DNA of 64,000 nt from Mytilisepta virgata (taxonomy: Eukaryota > Mollusca > Bivalvia > Mytilida > Mytilidae): positions 38,823,135-38,887,134 of the forward strand of contig CM051517.1 of the NCBI GenBank assembly GCA_028015205.1. Direction: 5' to 3'. Under the pieces are notes generated by a model. The model had not been told where the DNA came from and ran no database searches. It saw nothing but the letters and a program-made list of their open reading frames with translations. This document shows positions 39,701 to 50,400 of the stretch, in pieces. The position numbers and the translations under genes were made by a program. Position 1 is the stretch's first letter; every line of letters starts with the position of its first letter.

Positions 39701-42700
39701 TGACTTAATTTCATCCGAAAAATGGGGGCGTTTTGACATGAAGTGGGGGCGTTTTGGACGGGGGCGTTTTGACCTGTTACCCATTTAGGTCAAGCGTTTG
39801 TGGGACAATTTCGTGAATACCGCATGTCATTGCATTGTTGTCATGTTGCGAAGCTGATGGAGGGCACCGAGTTCTTTACGATATCTTCGTCTGTAAAACT
39901 TGACACTGGGAACAAAGCAAAACTACTGGTTTCCAACAGGCTCTTTAGATTCAAAGCAACATGTACCTGGGAAGATGTTTTGGACGAAACTTTTGACATG
40001 AAGAAAACTGATTTTGTGAGCGTCTCTGTGTCAAATAAAGGCTGCACTGACACTTTCGAGCCTGACTTCCAAGAGCCCATCTCCGTAGTCCAAAATTTCG
40101 ATAGGAGCTTAAAGTACGTGATATTTACAGTCCACCGGGAAGCTGGTCCAGAAGAAAGTTCTACACCTGTACAGAGTCAGAGAAAAGATGCATTTGCGAT
40201 GTTGATGGAAAGAGAAACACAAATTGACAACACCCTCCTAAAATTAGAAAAGATTTGGATGAAATGAATGGTTGGCATTACTTGAAACCAAGACATTATT
40301 CCCTGATCTATCTTTGCTAGCAATGAGAATGCTCCTTTAGGAGAAGGGGGGCTGCCCCACTCATTGCAAAATTTCTCTCTCTTGAAACCCAATCTTTGTG
40401 GCCTATCTAATTCTACAATTCAATATTTGAAATATCAGACAGATGTAGTTTTGATAATAAAAGAGGCGTCGACGATAAACAACCATTTGATTTTCTGGGG
40501 AGGGGGCTATGGATTTTTTTTGGAAAAAAATAATTTGTTTTCAGCAATGTGGAAAAAAATTGTTTGTCTTACTCTCAGCTTCTACTAGCTTTAACTATAA
40601 AATGGAAGAAAAAATAAATGTTTTCGACTTGTCAAGAAAAAAATTAATTGTTTTTCGCCAAAGTTTGTCTCGGGGGGGGGGGGGGGGGGGGGGATCCATA
40701 GCCCCCCCCAGAAAATCCAATGGTTGCTGCCTTAGCATACTGGGACTGAAGCCATAAGCGGGTTAGGGAGGTGGGTCATTCTGTCTGTCCTGCAAAAGGG
40801 TACGAAGTCTCACACCGATTACCTTGATACGGAAACATGGATGGGAAGATACCTCATTGAGCATTAAATTAGACCTGTTACTATACTTTTCTTTGATTTT
40901 TTAATACTATTTTCTGGGAGCAAATTCCTCTTTATGAAATATACCAAATTTAAACAATGGAAATCATTGAAACGTCACAATCAAATTTTCCGCTAGGCAT
41001 GTACCCTCCGTGTTTGCCACATCAGAGTACCCGGTGTGAGTTTGTGTAATCTGAAACTAGAACACATTTTTTTAAAGCTTTTCACAGCTAATTTTTCTAC
41101 ATTTTCCACTTGCTGCAATCAACACAGGTCCATTGACACTGTCTTTGTTTAATGTTTCATTTGAACAAAAAATATTTATTTCTTTGATGCTTTAATAACA
41201 ACAAAAAAAATTTAAATGATAAAATATTATTATTACCGAGTGAAAATCGGTTAGTAGTACGGTGAATGTTGGGCGGGTGGGGAAAAAACTTCCTGTTTAA
41301 CAGTTTTCTGAGCAACTATCAATTGTAGGAATTTGATATTTGGTATGCAGCCTTAGGTGGTGGTCCCATATGGTGGGATGTCTTTTCGGGTCTGTCTCTC
41401 TTCAACTTCCTGTTTAACGAAATATCATGGTTATATCTTCCACTCTTTCATTGCTAGATGAACCTCCATGAAATCTGATAAAATAAAATATTTTCCCTAC
41501 CTACCTACCCTCCTCTCTCAAGGTACAGTCGGAAAAAGGCAAACAAACATTATTTTAAGGCTGGCCTTAGTAAATATCTTTTACATTTAAAAAGAATTTT
41601 TATGTTTTATTATTTCAAAAGCTGTAATTTGTACAAGGTTTAAATAATTTCTGTATTTTGCAAGAAACTGATGTAATGATATGTCAAAACATTTTGTGTA
41701 TTTCTTTGTATTTGTTAATTTTGAAAGATTTTAAGTCAGCATACTACTTATTTCTCTTATGATTGACTGGTATTATCTAACCCTTGGATGGTTAGGGAAA
41801 TTACATATCACATTTTGTACCTTGTGATATGAACTAGTGATATGAAAATTCTGCCCATTTGATTTGTCAGTGAAAGGTTGTGTATGAAAATTCATATAGT
41901 TTGATTGATCAACAGTTTTGGTACACATGGTGCAAAATTTGAATGCCATCTTTGCATAGCAACATTTGACATCACAAAGAAAGAAAGTTCATAAGAGAAA
42001 TAGGCTTAACAGCTCATAATAATTAGCTATTGCTTGATATCAACTCTTGTTATTTAATTTAGATTTAATAAGGACATACCAAATTGATCTTTAGCTCTTA
42101 GGATTTTGCTGCTCTGATATTTTGACTACTGTGGATTCATTATTAAGATTAATATTTTTTTTGAATGTTTGAATAAAAAAACCGGAAGTGAATTCCGCGA
42201 CAATTTACATTGTCAAGATATTTTTAAAGAAAATTGTTTGAGCGTTTATATGTTACCAAAGACAAAATTACATTAAACACTATATCCTCTATGGATATAG
42301 CTGACTCATCATATGTCAATATCCAAGTACATGCTGTAAAAATGCAATTGTTCATAGGTACATCAAAACTCTGTGGTTTCAAACTTCAGTGCATTTAAGC
42401 TGAAGAAAAAATATTACTTTTCGTTGGATATTTAAATTTTTGGTTTACTGGGACCCACGAAAACCATGAAAATTGGTATACAATGAATAATAATGAATCC
42501 ATAGTAAGTAAATTGTAAAAACATTTTTTTTTGTTGCTTCATTTTGCAAAAATGCTGAAAATTTGCCCTAAATCCTTCATTCTTCAAGAAATTAAAAATA
42601 TAAAAATTCTTCACATTTTTTGCAATATTTTTGTTTAAAAATGGGTGCTGCGCGTAAATTTGATCTTTGTCCGGAAAAAAATTTTGACCTGAAGAAAAAA

Positions 42701-44389
42701 AAAATTAAATTAAAAGTTGGCTTGCTCTCACCTATTTTTGCCTTCCAAAAAACCCAAAGAAATAAACATCAATTTGATGTGGCCTAATAAACTCGCAAAG
42801 GTTGTTTATTATTATATCCAAAGTAAATAACGAGAGTTGATATCAAGCGATATCTAATTTTCACTTATTGTGAAACCTTTAATTATCATTAGATATTCTA
42901 AAATCTGATTGGAAATATTTTCATTTTTGAAATTCTTTAAAATAGATTTATTATTTTGATTTCTTGAGTTTTTTTATACATGTAATCTGTTCATATCTAA
43001 AATTTATTTTGTAGCATGGTATAAATTGGAATTTAAAAAAAAATCTATTTGTTAAATTTATATTAAGGTGGAGACACATGGCAAGAAAGGAGAAAGAAAA
43101 CAGTATTTTGATGATGATGACAATTATGATTTGAAAACACTGGTATGTATTCTCTAATTGCCGAGTATGTTTTCATGTTATATATTTTTTATACAAATTT
43201 ATTCAAACAGAACTTTTTAAACCTTTTAATAATCAGTAGATTTTGTATAAACTCATTGTATCAAAATGACAGCTATCTGTTTTTCGAGAGACAGCTATCT
43301 GTATTTTTATGAGACTTGGTGATATGTGAAAAATATATAATAATGGATTGATTTTAGGTCAATATTAGGAATAATTATTTTTTAATATGAAAACTTTAAT
43401 GGTGAATTATACATGTAACAGTAAAATATGCAGATCCAACTTTCATGTTTTAGTTCCTATAAAGGAAAAAAAATAATAGACTGAAAAATGAAAACTGAAT
43501 TAAATTTTTTTTAAAAATTAACAACACTGTTTTTAAGATTGAATATTATAATTTTGATTTATTTCATTCTGTTGGTATCAGTTATCCTAGTTTTATAGAA
43601 ATTGTTTGTTTCCAGGATACAGAATTTTTATATGACCGCAAATATTTGCGGACGTATTAATGATATGAGCTTGTCATCGGTGTCATGGTCCATAGACAGT
43701 TAGGTTTCCACTCATTTACCTTTGTTCCATTGAACGTATCCTTATAATATTTTACCACAATGTTCCCCCATGAAAAATACAGGTTGGGATTGATTATGGG
43801 GACCTGGCCCCTCCCATTTTTTCTGTGGGTCATTAAGCACTTTTTGATAATTTTTGTCCAATTTTTATGATTTTTGATCTTAAATGTTCCTTGATGAAAA
43901 TGAGAAAAATGTCTGAAGAATTGTTTTTGACTATCTCCTACCGTTTTAGAGATATAATGGGCCAAAAAAGGGACACAGCTTAATTTTCGAAACTTTTTCA
44001 TTTCTTATCCGATTTTGATAAAAAAAAAATTAAATGGTTCATTATAAGAAATGTAATAAAAGCTACTCCAGGCATTTTTGTGTTGCTTTTGTCATTTGCA
44101 AAGATAAAAGGGATGAAAGTTGCCAAAATTAGCCATTTTGCAGGACACCTAAAATTTTCAGTTATCATCCGATTTTAATGGGGATTTTTTCTTTTGATTC
44201 ATCTTGATGAGTGCTTCCATTAAAATCGCAATAATTTTCTCCTATCTGTTACAGTTTTTGAGATGTAAGGGGTAAAAAGGGCAAAAAAAGCTTCACGTGT
44301 AAAATATTTTTTTTTTTTTTTTTTTATTATTCATCCAATTCTTTTAGAGATTTTTCTTTTCTTTCACCTTGAGTGATTTCATAAATATG

Positions 44390-44448
<59 letters not shown>

Positions 44449-47400
44449 TCTTTTAGGGGCCTCGGTGGCCGAGTGGTCTAGGTAGTTCGTCATGACTACT
44501 AGTGATCACTAGCCTATCAACGCTGAGGTTGCGAGTTCGAATCTCACCTGTGGCGGGGTGTGTTCGACTCCGATCTTAATTGACAAGGATTGCCAATTTT
44601 CCTACCGAAGGTCGGTGGTTTTCTCCGGGTACTCCGGCTTCCTCCACCAATAAAAACTGGCCGCCGCGAAATGGCCAAAATGTGCTGAAAACGGCGTTAA
44701 ACCCCAACTAAACAAACAAACAATATATCTTTTATTTTTTCAGATACAAAGGGTCAAAGTTGCAGTTGTATCATGCTGGGCCTAGTGAAGCTCTTATGAA
44801 CAATTTATTTTGTCATATATTAAATTCATGGTTGTGCTTCACCAATGAAAACCATTGATACCCAACAAAATAAAATGAATCAACAGTAATTTGAAATTTA
44901 TTTAAAAAATTGACAAGTACCATTTCAGTCAATACTAATGTCTATTTAAGGTTGAAAGAGAGAAGTTAGGTACAGCAGAAGACAACAATAAGATGTTTGC
45001 AAGATTGGCACAGCGGGTAATACATGTATTGATATAATTTAACACTTCACATTTGAATATTTCCATGTACACAGCAATGTTATGTGACAGCTGCTCAATG
45101 GAATTAATGTGTCCTTGCTGTTGCAAAAAGGGAATGAATTTCAATGAGAAAGTATCAATCAAACCATGTGTGCATGTAATATTATTTGATTAATGTTTGT
45201 TATCATATTTCAGTGATAAATTCTCACATGAATGTGGTGATCTCAGAATTTTAATATTTAATACTTCTAAAATATGACAGTAGTTAACTAGATATCAAAT
45301 TAACTCTACAATTTTATAATGTTTTCATAGTCTTCAGAAAGAACAAGTGATGATTATCAGATTGATGACCAATTTCTCACTAGAGCTGCAAACAAACAAA
45401 CAATATCAGTGTCTGAGATGAAAGAAAGATCAAAAGCTATTGCTGGTAAGATATAGTATAGGTTAATGTATTCAGGATAATATTGGTGTCTTTTAATGCT
45501 TAAATAGAATTCTATACACACAGAGTCTTCTACATTTATAGAGAATTTTATACATATACAGTATAAATTTGGTTGGTTTTAAAACAAAGGATGTGTAAAA
45601 TAATTATAGTTCTATGTTTAGTTTGAGTAGTTAAGGTTCTTCAGGGCTCGGCCTGGAAGACACTTACAGGGAGAAGTGACTTCTCCTTCTGAGGCTGACA
45701 AGGAGAAGTGGAGAGAGATAGGGAGAAGTCATTACGCGACATTCCAAAGCACCAATCGGCCCTATGGTTATGTTTTTTTTAAAGAACTAGTCTTATTCTA
45801 ATGTTTTTAATGTTTTTTTTAAAGAAATTCAGATTCATTCTCTGATTTACAGTTCAACTAGGTTAAGGCAAATTAAACTTGTATGCCTTCTAAACCAATC
45901 TACAAAATGTGAATGACAGAATCAACATAAAGAAGTTCATAAACTCTAATCATTACTTCATTTCTCATGGTTTTTTTTATTGTCACTCCGGTCTGGGTCG
46001 TGTAAATTATTGTTATTCCGGTCTGACTTTATTAAAAAGTACTGTTGTTAAAAGTACTTGGAGGTATCAAGTCAGTCACAATAGCACAGTAATGGCATTA
46101 GATTTTATTACAATATCGAAGGATCAGACAACAAGAAAAGTGACAGTTACATAGCAATTCAAATGTTCAGATTAAAGAGTGGACAATTTAAAAAAAAATC
46201 CTCTGTTTCTAATTATCCAACCAGTGCCCACCTGAATTATTTATGGCCCTTTTTGAATAAGCACCATTATAGTCACAAAGATTTTAAGTGTGTTTGTTTG
46301 TTTAGTTGGGGTTTTACACTGTTTTCAGCACATTTGGTTATTTCGCAGCGGCCAATTTTTATTGGTGGTGGAAGCCGGGGTACCCGGAGAGAACCACTGA
46401 CCTTCGGTAGGAAAATTGGCAGTCCTTGTCAATTAAGATCGGAGTCGAACACACCCCACAACAGGTGAGATTCGAACTCATAACCTCAGCATTGACAGGC
46501 TAGTGATCATTTGTAGTCATGACGAACTACTTAGACCACTCGGCCACTGATATACAACTAAGTGATAGTAACAAAAGGAAAAAGAATTTACTTGTTTGTT
46601 TGTTGCGGCGGCCAGTTTTTATTATTGGTGGAGGAAGCCAGATTACCCAGAGAGAACCACTGACCTTTGTTAGGAAAATTGGCAATCCTTGTCAATTAAG
46701 ATCGGAGACTAGGTCAAAGGTGAGATTCGAACTCATAACCTCAGTGTTGACAGGCTAGTGATTATTAGTAGTCATGACGAACTACCTAGACCACTCAGTC
46801 ACCGAGCCCCCCCAAATTTACTTGTAACCATGATATTGTCAATAATATCTCAAATACATATATATCATGAGATATTATAAACAAAATCTTTGAGTGATAA
46901 GTGAACAGATAAATTGAAAATGACATACATTTGGTTCTGTCATCTTGTAATATTACATTTATAGAGTTAAACTGTCAATGTTTAAAACTATTGTATTCTT
47001 TTTGTATTCAAATTTCACCTCAATACTATGATTTAAAATTGTATTTACAGATCATCAGAAAATGGCAGGAAAGTTAGAGAAGTGTCAGTTCTGTTTTGGA
47101 AATGTAGCAAAACATTTAATAATTGCTATAGGAACCAAGGTTTGAAATTGTTTTATTCAGCGTTTATAATTATGTCAATTATTGTTTAAATAAGTGAAAA
47201 TATAGGGAGTGGATTTTCCATGATATTTTGGGTTAATAAAAAATATTTGTAATAAACAGGGTAAAAAGTCAAATTGTAAAAATTAATCTTGCTGATATAT
47301 TATTTCTCAAAAGAATATTGTCAGAAAAATAAGATTTCCTAAGTTTGTCAGAAGATTTTATTGATCACACTTTTAAGAATGAAATATTGTAAAATTTTGA

Positions 47401-50400
47401 AATTTAATTTAATTTTATTATTTTGAATCTGTGTTGATCAACAAGAAACCATCATTGATTAATGTGATATTTCTAAATTTTATACTACAATATTACTGGC
47501 TTTATAAACTGAAATGTGACATTTTATTATTGCAAAGTTCACCAGTATACGTTAAAGTCTGAATTTTAGTATTACCAACCTTACAAAAGTTTATGTGCAT
47601 TATTTTGTATTTTCAGTCGTATTTATCTTTACCCAACCATAAATCATTAACTGAAGGACATTGTCTTATCATACCAATGCACCACTCAGCATCAAGTACT
47701 GTTGTAGATGAAGATGTGTGGGAAGAAATACAGGTATTGGAAAGATATAATATCAAAAGGTTAACTTTATAAATTTTAAAATTTAATTGGTTTAAATGAT
47801 AAATATACTGGTGTTGACAGCTGGTAATATGCAAAAATATTTCCTGAATTTTTCAATATCTCCTGACCTTACAGTTCATAGCTTTTGATGTTGTCACAAC
47901 CAAAGTTATACTATAACACATAAATGTCATATTTCAGACTTTCAGAAAGACTCTGGTGAGGATGTTCCAGGAAGAAGATGAAGATGTTATATTTATGGAG
48001 ACAAGTATGAAATTTAAACATTACCCACACATGCATATAGAATGTATACCTGTACCAAAGGAAACAGGAGATATGGCTCCTATATATTTTAAGGTAAATA
48101 CTACCAATTTACTGTATACAGAATATAAGAAAACTTAACATGACAAATGGGCTTTGTATCATGGGTCTGACATATAGTTAGCATGTTAATCCAATTCAAT
48201 ATTAACAAAACTTAAGTCCTTTGTCAAAACTGTTCAATGGTGTTGTCCAGCATTCAGCCATGTGACAGTACTGATTTGGGGTATATATCACTTGAAATTC
48301 CTCAGATGACCAGAGTCCAAGTTTTCTCACATGATATTGTAGTGTATAGCCACTGTGTGTTTTAAAGCTTGATATATTTTATCAAAATTCCATTTGTATA
48401 TTAAAGCCATTGATTTTCAGCAAATATTAGGATTTATTTTCATCATTTTAATTCCTTTATAGTTAAGATTTCTTATCATATTCAAATAATGCATATGTTT
48501 TGATTTCAGAAAGCTATACAGGAGTCAGAACATGAGTGGTCAGATAACAAGAAGTTGGTAGACTTGAAAAACAGAAACGTCAGGAAAGCAGTATGTACTC
48601 ATCTAGGCATATGTGCCTTGGAATACTTTTGACTTAATTTTTCTGTCATCACAATAACACTACAAAACAAGTGCAAATTTTATTTTTTTTTTGCTTTTTA
48701 GAGATTTGGATTTGTCCATTTTGGTTCCTTTATTATAGATAGTAAAATGGCCGCCAAGTATCATTTTCTTCCCAGTTGTCAAAATAGGTCTGAAATTTGG
48801 ACCCTGGTAAGTTTTATGACATACCTTGTTGTGATTTGCAATATAAAAAAACTCATTAAAGCCACAATGTCTGCATAACAAAATACCTTTTTAAGGAGTA
48901 ACCTATATAGAATAAATGTGATGACCTATCATATATAATTTTGACTACCCCTTTCATAAAACTTAAAACTCCAATAACTTATCAGTTAGAACCAAGTTTG
49001 GCTGAAGAAACCATTGGAAAATATATATAAAAATAGCATTTTTATAAAAGTTCCATTAATCAGCATAGGCACTTTCAACTGATCACAACAACTGCATTGC
49101 TGAAGATCTTTTGCATATATAACAAGATTTGGGATGAAAAAAGGTAACTAAATATTGGAAAAATAATACCAAAGAATGTAAATTTTATAAAAATATGACC
49201 TATAGCCTAATTATGTATTATTTACCTGAAAGAGGAAAATTGCATTAAACTTTATATATACTCTCAATACTTTTGGAAAACAGATTCCTAAAGGATTTCC
49301 CTACTTCAGTGTTGACTTTGGTAACGATGGTGGATTTGCCCATGTTATAGAAGATGAACAGTCATTTCCTTATTATTTTGGAAGGGTAAGTATTAAACTG
49401 TTGTGAAAATTATAACTGATTTTACCATCATAAATATAAAAAAACAAAATATATAAATAACATTCCAGAAATCCAGATCAAAATCAAGGGAAAATTTTAG
49501 TTTTCTGAGTGGTGAGATGACTAAGCATATATCACACTATATGACAAAAAGAACTGCTACACAATTTAGAATTATTCTTTTAAAGTTATTGTCTTACAAA
49601 CTCTTACAATAAACAAGAGTATATGTTTACTGAAACCAGAAAAGTCAACAGTACTAAACTAACAATATGGGGGTTTTGTATATACATGTAGATAAACGGT
49701 GAATAGAATTTGACCAGACTTGGCAAAGATGTTCCTGGTAAGGTCCTTTCCATTTATTATTGCTTTGATGCCGATTGGTCAAGAAACATGGCTGCCAGAG
49801 CCTATTCTTATTTCTGATTGACTGAACTTTCGAAAACTTTTTCTCAAGAATTATATACATGTACCCGATTGAACCCAAACTTTATACATATGTTTGTGTA
49901 GAGGTCCTTAACAAGTGTTGTTACTTTGGTGCCGATTGGAAATCCAAGATGGCCACCATGTTCAAACTTATTTTAACATAGAACCCTCTTGGGTGAAACC
50001 ACACAGCCAGTTGGAACCAGGCAATGGTCCATAGATGGTCCTCTTTCAGAATTGTGTCCGATGACCCAGAGTGCCAACCAAGATTGCCGTCACTGTTGAA
50101 CTTAGTTTAACATAATATCCTATGGGAAAATTCATTAAAAAATCTTCTTGTCTGATACTACTGATTCTTTTGGAACCAAACTTTTCAGAAATTGTCCTTA
50201 GGTAATCTTCTTTCAGCATTTAGTTCAATGACCTGGATTGTCAACAAAGATAGCAAAACTTGGCTTAAGATAGGACCCTATGGCAAAATTCATTAAAAAA
50301 TCTTTGTGAAAGTACTGAGGCAATTGGAACCAAACATACAAGAAATGCTCCTAAGGTGGTCCTCTTTCAGAAATATGTCCAATGACCCATAATGTCAGTG

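Larger units (their letters stand above)
38586..41569. repeat. ~43 bp inverted repeat bracketing a 2.98 kb segment of intron 9
   Basis: TTAGGCCTAAAATAAAATAT...GTTTGCCTTTTTCCGACC (38586-38628) is matched in reverse by GTCGGAAAAAGGCAAACAAA...GGCTGGCCTTA (41528-41569). The segment between holds the foldback element at 38810-39780, the unrecognised ORF and a poly-G MITE. These could be terminal repeats of one element, or two chance inverted copies of a dispersed repeat; no target duplication was recognised. Confidence 0.5.

Noticed and set aside
44466..44550. A tRNA gene with A and B boxes
   Set aside because: The sequence lacks a complete cloverleaf with acceptor pairing, and is joined to a SINE body and AAAC tail with a target duplication.
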